From Diadema setosum (Eukaryota; Echinodermata; Echinoidea; Diadematoida; Diadematidae): a DNA stretch of 64,000 bases. Below, piece after piece: positions 21,314 to 33,717 of the stretch (position 1 is the stretch's first letter; every line of letters begins with the position of its first letter). Under the pieces are notes generated by a model that did not search any database, was not told where the DNA came from, and was given only the letters and a program-made list of their open reading frames with translations. The stretch covers positions 23,197,061 to 23,261,060 of the forward strand of contig CM067075.1 of assembly GCA_033980235.1 (NCBI GenBank), read 5' to 3'. The translations under genes and the position numbers were made by a program.

Positions 21314-23589
21314 TAATGATGTCTACAATGGACATGACTGTACAGTGTCGGGCGATCGCCCCGACACTAGCCATCCCCTTTAATTTTTATGTTTAATTGG
21401 TCAATTAAGAGAGAAATATGTGGTGCGTTTTTCCTTTGCCTGCAAAGATTATTTTGCATTATCAATATTATGTGTAAATGTTCTATCTGGCCTGCATGCA
21501 CTAAAGATTTAGAAAATGGAAGAATACTCATTAGTGTCTTATGAGTAATTTCACATGTGAATTCATATCAATGCTTGCTCTATAAGAGTAATTCATACCT
21601 GATGCTACAAAAAAATTTGGTCTACAAGTCATCCTTTATGTCACATTTCTTGTTCTTGTAGATTCGTGATTCAATAATGACAGTAATCATTTGAAAATAA
21701 AAGAAAAATAATCAGTGTATCTCCACATGACAAAATGCTTGATGATATATTCATTCTCAATTCCCATTGCATGGTTAAAGTGTTACTTGAACTATTAAAT
21801 GTGGAAATAACGGGGGTATCTGGCATTGCAAAAATTTGGGATATCACTCTCGCACTTCTTTCCTAGTACATACCATTTAAATAGTGTAAATACTTGCATC
21901 TTCCGAGATGGTAAGCCGAACTTTTGCTTGATGTGTTTCTGATACTTCATTATATAAACTATTTCATTTTCACTTCATCTTGTAACATCAACACATCCTT
22001 ATCTGACTTTCACCTTAAGTTTGTTATCATTGTTGCTTTGACTACTAATTAAACCAAACTGAATCAGTGAGTAGGATTTTTATTGTTTTCCCTTGTTGTG
22101 TGGAGTTAAAATGGACACACAAGTATCACTTGAAACTTGTTACAGATGTCTTGTCAAGGTCTATGTGTGCTTATGACTGTATGAACGACGAGAATGTGCT
22201 TGTGTAATGAAGCGCAATAAGTGTCTAAAACCCTCACGATATCATTGTCACGAATTGTGTGGGGTTTTTTTAGCATAAGCAGGGATTGTATTTGTAAGGA
22301 AGAATTTATGTAATTGGACCTCTTCTGACATTTTTTTAGCACGTCAAATTCACCGCAGCTTAGAGCAGTGCCTCGTGACCAACTAAAAACGGTGTATTGT
22401 GAGTGAAAATGATGTCTACGCAAACCAACTCTTGTGAGCAACATGCATATTATCTTGTGAACCAAACTGTTTTTCACAATAATTGTAGCCTCTTCGGCCA
22501 CTAAGAATACTTGCCACCACCTTACTGTAAAATCTATAAAGAAGTATAATCACTGTGAAATATTTCCAGTGGGAATTTGTTCATGCTCCCTACCAAGCAT
22601 GCTACGCACCAAGATGTAATCCACCAAAATGCTGTATATAGAGGATTTATTTATTACGTGTTTTCTAGAATGATGTTTCGTGAAACATGAAGTGCAGTTA
22701 GATTGAATGGTAGGAGTGTAATAGGCAGAATTGACTTGTAGGACAAAGGGAAAACAAGATGCGATTTGTAGAATCGAAAGCTATATCTAAGAGGCTGCGA
22801 TAAAAAATAAAAAATAAAAAATAAGCTTCTCTGTGCCAGAATATAAGACGTTCGTTAGGTGCTTTGTGTATTCCGGAGAAAATATGTTGTATTCTGAGGG
22901 TCCTTACATGAAATTAGTCGCAAGCTTTGCAGACATAAGTTTACCAGAGTATGCATTGATTAAAGTATTAACTCTGTATCTTTGCTGACGTGTTCGTGGA
23001 GATGGCATGTGCAAAGTTTTCTTAAAGTTTTCTACTTTGCAGGCAATGCCTTTGGGTATAGCCGTCTAGTCTAGCCACGAGTTGCTGAGTGCAATCAGGT
23101 CTGTGCGCATTTTTGTTTTTAATAATTCTTTTAAGGCGGCACAACACGGAATGTACAGTAATATCGTTGTCTTTCTAGAGAGTCAAGGGAACATTGTACA
23201 TTTCATTGTACGCAAAACTAAAGGCCAACTTTGTTATCATTGAAGCTGCACTGCTCTTTGTAATACAGAAAATATTTGAAGATTTTGTTTGTTTGTTTGT
23301 TTGTTTGAGCCTCTTATGCCAGGCAAAGGTTTATTAGTATTTAACTTTGTCGACTGCAGCAGGGAAGTTAAACTATTAAGAGATCTTGCCAGCTCTCGCA
23401 ATGTACATATATTTACAAAATATTGTATTCTATTTTTCGGTTCTAATCTTTGTAAATATTCGCCTCCCTTATCGTCGCTTTGGCGGTGTGACGTAATTAA
23501 GCAGTGGGCAGAATATGTCGTGTATTAGTGTACACCTTCAGTAGTACTAGATCCAAATGCGACCACACACTGACAGCCAAAGAACATGC

Positions 23590-23753
23590 CAGGGACGGAT
23601 CCAGGAATTCCGTAAAGAGGGGGCGCCTTTACGAAATTAATGGGGGAGGGGGGCACACACACCTCTCCCCAGTTTTTTTTTTTCTTTTAATTTGTTTTGT
23701 TTTAACAAAAAATAAAGTGGGCGCCCGGTGCGCTTCCTCTGGATCCGCCACTG
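23590..23753. mobile_element. Short TIR element, CAGGGACGGATCC family (164 bp)
   Basis: Ortholog of 4,414-4,539 in the other flank: starts CAGGGACGGATCCAGG, ends CTGGATCCGCCACTG, followed by CAAGC. The longer interior keeps GGGGGCGCC and GGGCGCCCGGTGCGC blocks lost from the 126 bp copy. Confidence 0.6.
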
Positions 23754-24129
23754 CAAGCGATCTGGTTAACAGATAACGGCGACTATTCTTTCTTCAGTTC
23801 TTGTTTGCCCTGCTTGTTTGTATATTTCGTGATAGAGAAGCTTTGCTTTATTTTTTGTTTCCTCCCATCCGTATCAATGGTAATCAAAGCATCGACGTAG
23901 ACTATGTTTCACCCGTAGTTTTATAGAGAGATTTTTCTTCTTTTTTTTTAAATCAAGGTATGTGATACACGAAGATACGTGTGTGGACAAGCATGATTTA
24001 AATGAGATCACGAAAACAAAATGAATGTGCTGGTATATGTCCCTATGCGAATATGCATACGTAGGACTATGTCATTTATTTGAAGGCAATGCGAATATGC
24101 CACAGACGGTTAGCAATAATATGATTCCG

Positions 24130-25224
24130 TAGCCGATCTTTTGCTGTAAACATTACGAACACACAGCGTACTCAAAGTATGACGAACAAGGACCTAATTC
24201 CTTTCAGGATTTCTATGTGTTGCCATGATATACGCTGAATGAAGTGAAACATGTTGACTACTGGCATGCAGAAAGTTATAAAAAAAATAAGACTAATACT
24301 AAAAAGACATGTCTACCCCCCTTCAACCGGGTGTCACATTATGGTGAAGGTAGAAATGGAATTCATTCGCTTTACACACAAGTATCACAGCCGATGGTGT
24401 GTCAGTCTACAAGAACAAAAGAGATGTGAGAATACTGTAGAGCTTCCAATATGGAATGAAAGAAGAAAGTGAATTAGACAGAAATCAAACCACTTACTGG
24501 CATATTGTGTGTGCGCACTTGGTCAGGTCGTAGAACTAGCCGAAAGCCTCGTAACGTATAGTGCAACTATGAAGATTCATTGGGGCCCATAGGCGTACCA
24601 CAACGAAATGTGTATGGTTGACAAGACAGGCAAATTGAATGAGTTGTAATTGTGAAAGTATGAGACTCGTCGTATAGTTTGGACAGAGTAAGAAGGAGAG
24701 ATATGATTATGTTCTGAAGTGGAATTGATTGATATATTACCAGCCAGCAACAACAACAACAACAGAAAGAATATCAACGGTACTAGCACCCTTGCTAATT
24801 CGATACGTACTTTGAATATGAAAATATTGTTCCTCCTCTCAGTCAAGACGACAACTTACAGTTTAGGACAAGCAGATATTGATGATATTAAAGTACCATG
24901 ATTTTTACCGATATTCTTTTTTGTTTCCATTTGTATGCGGCATTGGATATCTGTGAAGTTTAATTCACATGTCCTTCACCACTAACGCGTGTTATCTTGT
25001 GGCCCTTTATGATAATTCTGACAGGTAGATGATGATTATCTTCGTACTTCAGTACAAGATATTTCACACCACAGTACATAAATAACAAGAAATTGAATAA
25101 TGCTCGCATTTTAATTTATTTTTCGTGAGATATCAAGACAATTTTAACGTGAATATTTTTTTGGGTGCATATGGCAACCAGTCACAATGAATTCTACAAA
25201 CGTCCTTAAACTGATAAAGAAAGG
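24130..25224. other. About 1.09 kb segment present only in flank copy 1
   Basis: Flank copy 0 reads ATTCCGATAATCTCTAT without interruption near 4,911. Here ATTCCG (ending 24,129) and GATAATCTCTAT (25,224) are separated by about 1.09 kb. No terminal repeats or target duplication are evident, and a (CAA)n tract lies near 24,749. It may be an insertion here or a deletion in copy 0. No gene recognised. Confidence 0.5.
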
Positions 25225-25618
25225 ATAATCTCTATAAAGTCAGGCAGAAAATCACCTTCAGATTTTGTAAATTTACCGAACGATAGAGCGATACTGTCCT
25301 CAAGTCACCCGAATATATTACTTTGCAAGGTATTTGCAAAAACAAAAAGAGATCATAGAAACATGTTGTATGATGCACAGTATACTGTGCGACAAACACA
25401 ATAGACTGGTTATGTAAAAAAAAAAGTGCTGTTTTATTTCACATTTCACGTTATTGTATATTGTGTACATACTCTTGCGATTGTTTTAATAACTGAATAA
25501 ACACTTACAAAAAGATTTGCATATTATTATTGTAAAACTAGTTGTCCTGTGTTATTCTTCAATGTGATGGGGTTTCTATAAAAAAAAAAACAAGGCAGGT
25601 TGCACTCATATATATATG

Positions 25619-25668
<50 letters not shown>

Positions 25669-26362
25669 CATATATATACGTATATACAGTGTACATGTAT
25701 ATGAAAAATAATCCAACTTTGAAGGGCTACTACAGTTTTATTTCACAATTGTCAGCTATGGAGAGCTCAATGTTGATTGTGAGGAAAGAGAAGACTCCTC
25801 CTCTTTCCATTGGCTAATGTCACTCATGACTGAGTACATGAACTTTAAAGACAACAATGACAAATTGCACTTTTTCCAAGTTTTATCACCATAAAGTCCA
25901 TTTTTTTTTTGTTCACATTCAACACATAGCTCCCAGCCACAAACCATGTCTCAAATATGAAGAGAGAAAATGGATAATTGGTTAGCCTTTATGGGAGTGA
26001 CCGAGTTTTTAGTTATCGACAACGTGGCTATGTTGAAGGTTATGGACCATGATAGGCTAATAGAAACCATAAACAAAAACCTGCAGTTGTGTAGGCTGGC
26101 TTGTTAATTTGACCATTTTCACTGACATTTCTCATCCACTCAGCGAGACATTCATTGTTTCTTTCACGATAACACTCAAACTTGGAAAAAGCTCATGTGT
26201 TCAGTCGTGTATGGCATTTGTCGACATAATTAGGTACCATTTGATGAAGGAAGAGTTCTTCTTTCCTCACAACCAACATTGTGCTCTCCATAGCAGCTGA
26301 AAGTTATAGTAGCCCTCCAAATTTGGATTACCTATTTTTATACGCACTGTATATATATATAA

Positions 26363-26393
<31 letters not shown>

Positions 26394-26408
26394 TACTTGA
26401 ATTGTTGA

Positions 26409-26440
<32 letters not shown>

Positions 26441-26452
26441 CTTGAATTGTTG

Positions 26453-26507
<55 letters not shown>

Positions 26508-26547
26508 TGTTGAAATGAACCATTCTAGCCTGTTCAAAAAGTGATTG

Positions 26548-26596
<49 letters not shown>

Positions 26597-26923
26597 TTAC
26601 GAAGTGCAGTTTCACAGAAATAAAAAGGGACAAAAGAGCGCTTGACGATTTCGGTCACTCAGGCGTGCTATGCAGGATTATTCATCAAAACATGTTTTGT
26701 TTCCGAGTGAAAATACTGCCTGTCCGAAAGAATATGGTCCAGAAAAGTGCTAATATCTCGACTTCCGTTTTGTTTTAAGCCGTTAAATTTTGACACTGGG
26801 CCTATAGCTACAGAAAAGATTACTCTCCCAGGTAAGACAAACTTTTTTTTTTCTGGTTTATCAACATAACTTACTACATTGTGTCTTAGTCTATTACAAA
26901 GAATCCTATTTGTGTTTGTGTTT

Positions 26924-26960
<37 letters not shown>

Positions 26961-27326
26961 ATTTGAATTGGGCGGCCATATACAGGATGGCCCAAAGCGA
27001 ACACTTAAGATCTTGAATTTAAGCAATATTGTTGCAAGTATGTCATTTTTTGTGTGTATTATTAAAAAGGCCATTCTTTTTCCAATAGAATGACACCAAG
27101 TTCTTTAATTTTGGTTAATGCGTTATGATTTTAGGACCATTTTTGTCAACCCTTGCAATTTTCCAAATGTGATCATTTTGCACTCTCGGATATACCGAAA
27201 TCAGCGACAATTTGGCTGCTATGGAACTAGTAGCGTTCACAATGTGTGGAATGTGGGAATGTGGGGCGGACGGTGTGATTGACATTGTCCGTTATCATTG
27301 TGAATGAGGCGACCTGCTTGGCTCAT

Positions 27327-27814
27327 TAGGCGTTTTCACATCAGCCCGATAAAAATCCAAGCTCGAAATATTTTTCGCGATTGCGAATTAGAGCGCCATT
27401 TTACTTCTTATTCACATCAGCCCGAAGAGGGGGGTAGCATGAATAGTCAATTTTTTTTTAAATAGCTAATTCGACAGCTGAGCATATGCAAACAGCATCA
27501 GTAATGTGTGTGCCCTCTCAAAAATTCCTCATGATTTGTGTGCAGTTTGCCTCGATCGATCGGGTCACACACGCTAGGTATGATGGGATGCATCGCACTA
27601 ATTTCTCGAGTCGTTTTCACATTATCAAATCGCGCGCTACTATCCCGCTATTTCAGAAATTTCCTGAGTTGGACTCGAGAAATTTTCTCTATCGGAGCGA
27701 TACAATTAGCATGCTAATTTGTGTTCACATTATCAAATAGCGCTATCGGGAAAATTTCCCAAGTCAGAAAATAGCGCGCTATTTGGAAACATCGGGCTGA
27801 TGTGAAAACGCCTA
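27327..27814. mobile_element. 488 bp MITE with perfect 24 bp terminal inverted repeats
   Basis: The left end begins TAGGCGTTTTCACATCAGCC and the right end is its exact reverse complement over 24 bases. Inner repeats of the TTCACATCAGCCCG and TTCACATTATCAAAT types recur. The upstream region of TLR copy 1 lacks it (near 16,140), so it arrived after the duplication. The copy 2-specific segment is slightly longer (about 27,309-27,849), with GCGA at both edges. No coding capacity. Confidence 0.8.
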
Positions 27815-28511
27815 CTGAGATGCTAAATTTAGCTGGAAAATAGCGAGGTTTTTTCAAAGGCATGATTGGCAGTGACGTGAGTTCATAAGTGGTTTAGGAA
27901 TAAAGCCCGTACTTTTAATTAAGTGTACATTGATAGACACAAAGAGAACTGAGAATATTGCGTGTCGGTTTACAGTTAAATTAATTTATGATCTTCATTA
28001 TGCTTGCTGTTCTTTGTAGTTTTTCATCCATCTGAACACATCTTATAGAGGTCGGACAGCCCAGATTGGGAATTTTTAAAGTCGGTCAGCCACATTGTTA
28101 AATTGTGTCTTTAAATTCAAGCCCGGTCAGATAATGAGTACCCGTTAATTCGTTCATAAATGGAAACAGTAATATTCGCAGTTCCCATTGGCCTGCTCCC
28201 CCCCCCCCCCCCAAGAAAAAAAAAGAAAGAAAAGAAGAGGGGATGTGGAAGAAGACTTATATCGTGCTGAATGTTTGGCTTCAGTGACTAAAATTAATTT
28301 TTATAACATATAAACATTTTTTAATGAAAACATAAGTGCATATCACAGAAGGAACTTTAAGTCTTGTTTCTCATGAGATTCCATCAATGTCCAAAACAGT
28401 GAATGTCTTGACTTAAAACGGAGAGTGCAATGAATGGAAGGAGAGTATGGTGAATTTCTCATCTAATGGACAAATTCAGCGCACAGCGCATTATTTTCTT
28501 GATCCATCTTT

Positions 28512-28800
28512 CCTGAATAATGTACCATTGATGAGAAACGTGTTTTTCTCCCCCCCCCCCCCTTTGGATCAAGGCCAAAAAAGCAGATAGCAATTGCTTA
28601 TTTACAGCTACAGGCAAAATGACAGAATAGTGAAGGCATGCTACAGACTTGCTTCTTTCTTTCAATTCAGTGTAACGGCCCTTCCTTACATGTATCAATT
28701 AATTCATATTATACGAACGTGATACACTTTTTCGAAGGCAGCAGCGAATGAGTGACAGTCCTCCTAACACAGAGAGATTCCTGATTTTAGACACAATGGA
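28512..28800. other. 289 bp indel in the TLR upstream region
   Basis: Copy 1 reads GATCCATCTTTAAGCCGATAA (near 16,886). In copy 2, GATCCATCTTT and AAGCCGATAA are separated by 289 bp that include a poly-C run. It lies about 370 to 650 bp upstream of the start codon. No terminal repeats seen. Confidence 0.55.
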
Positions 28801-29165
28801 AAGCCGATAATTACTACATGCACAATTCCCTCTTGCTTTTTTTTTTCCATTCTTTCTTTCCTTATTGTAATTTCCTCCTTCAGGAAGGAAAGCTCTTAGA
28901 AAAGATATCGATAGTGGGTTGGTTTTTTTTTTTTCAATTTGATTGCACCTTCTTCCTGCAGCTCTTGATATTATCACTAGATAGAGTTCACTAAACTTGT
29001 TATGAATGTTTGCACTGCAAAAGAACGAGAGTGAAACAAATGAACACGGGATAGCGCTTGCACTTGCTCATGAAGTGACCCAGATTCCTGGAAAAGATTA
29101 AAAAATGATTGTATGCTAGCTGCAGCACTGGGAATTCAGAGTGAACTATTTCGCCGCAAACAACG

Positions 29166-31916
29166 ATGGCTGGAAATGTTGTTTTTACAGTTTTAACTAC
29201 AGTTATGACTTTGTCATGTATTGCTGGCCACTGGGTACAATCTCCTCCCACATGCTCCCTCTCTTATCCGGGCCCCTTTCCGCGAGCAGACTGCTCCCAC
29301 CTCAATCTCTCAGCTGTTCCTCAGAATCTTCCAGACGACGTCTACAATCTTGACTTATCATACAACAACATTTTGACCATCACCAACATGTCGTTTGCTG
29401 CATATGGAAAGCTCCAAGTCCTGATTTTGCGATGGAACGCGCTGACTCAGATCGAGGGAAATTCGTTCGAGCATCTCCTAGACTTGAGAGTGGTAAATAT
29501 GAGCTTCAACAACATCAGCCGACTTCCAGATGCCCTCTTTCATAACAATCTTAATCTGTCAATCCTTGGGCTATCTCATAATAGACTGACCGACATCCCA
29601 AATAACGCTCTTGGGTCTATTAGAGCCTTGAAGTTTATTTTCCTCGACCACAACCTGATCACAAACATCAGTTTCGCTCAATTCTCATCCTGCCAACACC
29701 TATCTAGGATTGATCTCAGAAAAAACGTGATCACGCATCTTCATCAGGAGAGTTTTGCCGCTATTTGGAACTGTACATTTGACAGTCTCGACCTGGCCTA
29801 CAACAACGTCTCCGAACTTCCTCATGAACTCTTTTCGAATTTCCTTAATCTGACGGGTCTCTATTTGAACCACTTTAACCTTTTTACATTCGACGTGAGA
29901 GCCTTCATGGGAAATTATAACATCAGTTATGTGATGATCAACAGCGCAAAAATTCACACTATTGTACCTCTCACCAGCCAAGGTCTAGACTTTCCCAATT
30001 TGACATCAATTAGTCTTGGGCGGAATAAACTCTCTCAAATACAGAGCAACGCATTTAGGGGGTTTAGAAACCTGCATTATTTGAACCTCAAGGACAACAA
30101 GATAACCTTGATCACTAATAGCTCATTCTGTGGATTGAATTCACTCATCTACTTGAATCTGAAAGGAAACAAACTTTCACACTTGCCTCTTTGTGCGTTC
30201 GCCTGTACAGAAAAGCTACAATCTCTAAAGTTGGACAACAATGACATAAGAGTGTTAGATCCTGATGTACTTCATCGTGTTCCTTTTCTTGAATATCTGG
30301 ATCTTTTTCGCAATAAAATAGAGAAGCTTATAGGACCATGGGATCTGCCTTCGTTACGGGAACTGAAACTGCAAAAAAACCAAATATATTCTTTGAATAA
30401 AAACACATTTGCAGGAATGTCCCATGTGCAAGAAGTCAACCTAACCGCTAATAATATCAGAAACATTTCCAAAGATACATTTATCGGGCTCACTTCCCTG
30501 AAATCTATTGATCTGTCTTTTCAATCGTCTTTTATCGATCTTAATGGTACTTTTGAAAAGTTGGAAACCCTCGAGAACCTAACGTTCATGAAAACAATTA
30601 TTAAGTTTTCGTCACTAAATCAATTTACATACGCAAGCTCTATGAGGATACTCGTCATGTCACTCGCAAAGTTGAATGCCAGAGACCTGGTAGGTAATCA
30701 TGAACCTCTATCCGTTTTCTTCGGGTTGGACTCACTAACATCTCTCGATCTATGGGGAAATAAGTTGGTAAACTTGCACGAGTACCCTTGGGTTTTTAAA
30801 CCTTTACGTCACCTGCAAATAATTAACCTAAGCAGCAATCAAATCACCGTTTTGAAAGCAGGGATGTTCTCTTACCTATCGTCTCTAACACACCTATTGC
30901 TGTATTCAAACGATATCAAGAAAATCGACCCAAATGCTTTTGAAGGACTGGGATTCTTACGGCAGTTGCTTCTGCAGGATAATGTGATATCTCTGTTTGA
31001 GAGAAATCTTCTCATTTACACGCCGAATCTCACAAGGTTGTACCTTCATAATAATCATCTCACTACAATTTCTGCAAACACATACTTTCCAGCGACTCTT
31101 ATGCGCCTTGATATCTCCTACAATCCTTTCACTTGTGACTGCAGCTTGGCATGGTTCCAAAACTGGCTCCATACCACCAACGTCAATGCCACCCCCTTTA
31201 ATGAAACCCTGTGCTCACAGTCTTCCTTCAAAGAAATTGTGAACCTGCCACTTGAAGCATTCTATCCAGGTGACTTTTGTGGAATCAACGCACCACTCAT
31301 CTCTGGACTTATCTCCGGCAGTGTCATAGTAACGTTACTGGGCCTTTTGATTTACAGAAAACGCTGGTGGTTGAACTACAAAATCTTCCTGCTGAAGCTT
31401 TTTGTCTTGGGGTATAAGCAACAAGAAGAAGACCTACAGGCTAATGACTATGAGTATGAGCTCAACATCATGTGCCAAGATTATGATGATGACTGGGCTC
31501 ACGGTGTCTTCAGACCTGCACTGGAAAAAAGGATGCCCCGACTCCAACGGATTGCCTATGGCGACGAAGCTCTCAGGGTTTCAATGTACTACATTGATGC
31601 TGTTCACCATATCATCGAGACCAGCTACAAGACTGTTCTCTTGATTAGCAACCACTGTGCTGATGATGCCTGGTTCATTACCAAGGTCAGAGTGGCTCTG
31701 GAGCATGTGAATGAAACAGGACTTGACAAGGTGATCCTCATATTTTTGGAAGACATACCAGATGAGCGGCTGCCATACCTGGTAAGACTCTTTCTGAGCA
31801 GAAACAGGCCTAACCTGGTTTGGACGGAGGACCACGATGGCCAGGACTTGTTCTGGGCCTACTTTGAGAAGAGCATGCAGACAAATCCACAGATCAATCA
31901 TGTTTTGCCGATCTAA
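29166..31916 (+). CDS. Toll-like receptor, full length, intronless (916 aa)
   Basis: Innate immune membrane receptor expected to sense ligands through its LRR ectodomain and signal through a cytoplasmic TIR domain. Start ATG 29,166 (ACGATGG context) opens a signal peptide at residues 1-20. An N-terminal cap (Cys 30 and Cys 43) precedes about 24 LRRs (residues 57-652) with many N-glycosylation sequons, then an LRRCT (about 653-707, CDC...C...C pattern), one transmembrane helix (about 710-730, followed by RKRWW) and a TIR domain (about 762-905). The TIR has box 1 as YEYELNIMCQD, a divergent box 2 where GDEALR replaces RDxxPG so the BB-loop proline is absent, and box 3 DLFWAYF. The single ectodomain module without a mid-array LRRCT/LRRNT is the vertebrate-like architecture that dominates in sea urchins. 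Paired in tandem with the deleted copy at 17,242, about 90% identical in protein by eye. Confidence 0.93.
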   Translation: MAGNVVFTVLTTVMTLSCIAGHWVQSPPTCSLSYPGPFPRADCSHLNLSAVPQNLPDDVYNLDLSYNNILTITNMSFAAYGKLQVLILRWNALTQIEGNSFEHLLDLRVVNMSFNNISRLPDALFHNNLNLSILGLSHNRLTDIPNNALGSIRALKFIFLDHNLITNISFAQFSSCQHLSRIDLRKNVITHLHQESFAAIWNCTFDSLDLAYNNVSELPHELFSNFLNLTGLYLNHFNLFTFDVRAFMGNYNISYVMINSAKIHTIVPLTSQGLDFPNLTSISLGRNKLSQIQSNAFRGFRNLHYLNLKDNKITLITNSSFCGLNSLIYLNLKGNKLSHLPLCAFACTEKLQSLKLDNNDIRVLDPDVLHRVPFLEYLDLFRNKIEKLIGPWDLPSLRELKLQKNQIYSLNKNTFAGMSHVQEVNLTANNIRNISKDTFIGLTSLKSIDLSFQSSFIDLNGTFEKLETLENLTFMKTIIKFSSLNQFTYASSMRILVMSLAKLNARDLVGNHEPLSVFFGLDSLTSLDLWGNKLVNLHEYPWVFKPLRHLQIINLSSNQITVLKAGMFSYLSSLTHLLLYSNDIKKIDPNAFEGLGFLRQLLLQDNVISLFERNLLIYTPNLTRLYLHNNHLTTISANTYFPATLMRLDISYNPFTCDCSLAWFQNWLHTTNVNATPFNETLCSQSSFKEIVNLPLEAFYPGDFCGINAPLISGLISGSVIVTLLGLLIYRKRWWLNYKIFLLKLFVLGYKQQEEDLQANDYEYELNIMCQDYDDDWAHGVFRPALEKRMPRLQRIAYGDEALRVSMYYIDAVHHIIETSYKTVLLISNHCADDAWFITKVRVALEHVNETGLDKVILIFLEDIPDERLPYLVRLFLSRNRPNLVWTEDHDGQDLFWAYFEKSMQTNPQINHVLPI

Positions 31917-33218
31917 ATGGAATCAAGATATAAAAATGCCTGATATCCTGCTACCTTACATTTACAGCAGAAAGTAATCGATTTGAACACAAAGTCTTTG
32001 CACATCATGCTCCTGTAACATGTTCTGTAACATTTCTATCACACGGAAGAAGGTCGAAGAGTGACATCATTATTTCCATTTAATCTATGTTCAATTATCA
32101 GGGCACGATTAAGTCAATTTTGGCGAAACCTACAAAACACTGCTGAAAATGTATTTTTAATCGTTTATTTGAAGTGTGTGACTTTCCTAAGGGGCTGCAG
32201 CCTGCCCCCCAGCCACGCACTTGTAGTTTCCTACACAAACAACAAAAATATGAAGAAATAAACAAAATAGAGAAAAATCATGACTTTCCGATGGTTCCAG
32301 ATTCTTCTGGGGGGGGGGGGGGGGGAGACTGAGCATTACCCTTTAACCAAACAAAGAGCACTAGGACCTACTGTTTAAAAAAATACAGTGATATTTGCTC
32401 TTTGTGTATTTCCTCCACCTGAATGAGATGGGAGTACTTTGTGGCATTTACGTAGAATAACATGCTTAGGTGTGAGGATACGCAATAATATGACCTGTAA
32501 AAATTACATTTGCAGGTATGTAACCAATGAGCAGCACTTATTTGTTTCTGTTCAATACAGTGTGTAAAATATAAGCTGTGCTTAGAAAATGTTCAAGCAT
32601 GTAAAGAGTGATTGAAAACTTCTTCAGAATAGATTATACTACCTCGTGGTCACATACCGGAATTACTACATTTATACCGCTGTATTAGGCCACACTTTTT
32701 TTTTTTAATTATTAGATTAGAAGACCATCTCGATAGATGGTGCTGTAGATACACAGCAACGGTAATATATGTACTCACAAAATATGTCTGTTTTATACGA
32801 TCAAAAGCAGAAGTGCGAGAGGTAAGCTGGGAGGAAAGTAGGTGGTATTCTCTTTAAATTGTTGACGCTCATAATGTAGGACCCTTTCAAGTTCTCATTA
32901 ACCTCCTTAGAAGTGCGTGGTGTGCTAATCTACGGCTCTACATCTACAATATCTTATACAGAACTCAGCTGTATTACAATGACACGATAATTTTCACAGA
33001 AGAAATAAATGTCTCCAGTACATTCTTTTTTTAATTCCATGATATAAAGAAAACCCAAGATGTGTAGCTGGTACATACACAAATTACGCAAGTGAAAAAA
33101 AAAAATCATAGCCAGATAAGTAACTTGGCAGAGAAATTACTAAAATGATTTAACAGGTGTAAAATGATTATGATGACACAGTGTCGAATAAACTCAGTTG
33201 AAATACTTCTCCCCCTGT
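31917..33218 (+). other. TLR copy 2 downstream region
   Basis: Collinear with 18,973-20,479 except that it lacks the LINE tail there and has a private poly-G block at 32,310-32,326. No gene. Confidence 0.6.
32257..32262 (+). terminator. Candidate polyadenylation signal of TLR copy 2
   Basis: AATAAA about 340 bp after the stop codon, at the position equivalent to 19,313. Confidence 0.45.
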
Positions 33219-33717
33219 ATACAATAATGGTAATGATGTAAGTGATTGAAATGATATACAGTAACAATGATACCAGTGAAGCGTTCTCCAGGAGATTCTC
33301 AGAGACTTGTACAGAACCGAATGGTTCCCCTACGCAATGGATTGAAACTTATTCTTCAAAATCAACGTTACGTGAAATCTCACACAGCGATAATAAAACA
33401 AAAGCTAAATCACCTGCAAGGTATTAATTGGTATGTTTGATTGGTCAATAAAGGAGAGAGAAATAGGTGGTTTTTCTTCTTCGCTGCAAAGATTATATTG
33501 CATTATTAATATTATGTGTACATGTTCTGTCTATCTGACCAACATGTACTCAATAATACGAAAAAGAAAATGCAAGTACATTCATGAATGTCTTATGAGT
33601 AGTTTCACAGGTGAATTAATGATGCTTGTTTTATATGATTAAATCATACCTGATGCTATATTTCAAAATTTGGTCTGCAAGTTTTGTGTATCTCACATGG
33701 CTTTTTTAAGATATGTT

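Larger units (their letters stand above)
20480..26294. other. TLR duplicon, downstream flank, copy 1
   Basis: Collinear with 1-5,901 and, up to about 21,640, with 33,262-35,505. No gene seen. It serves as the empty-site reference for the hAT-like insertion of copy 0 (22,105-22,112) and for the 9.3 kb insertion (26,286-26,294). (TA)n expansion occurs at 25,621-25,664. Confidence 0.8.
26295..29165 (+). other. TLR copy 2 upstream region
   Basis: Collinear with 15,200-17,241 but with extra pieces: long (TA)n tracts at 26,350-26,505, (GA)n at 26,552-26,597, (GT)n at 26,925-26,958, a palindromic MITE at 27,327-27,814 and a 289 bp indel at 28,512-28,800. The splice-acceptor-like CTTCTTCCTGCAG ends at 28,961. 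No other gene. Confidence 0.6.

Noticed and set aside
26338..26658. 106-codon frame on the minus strand
   Set aside because: It translates (TA)n and (GA)n microsatellites into IYIYIY and SLSLSL; not a gene.
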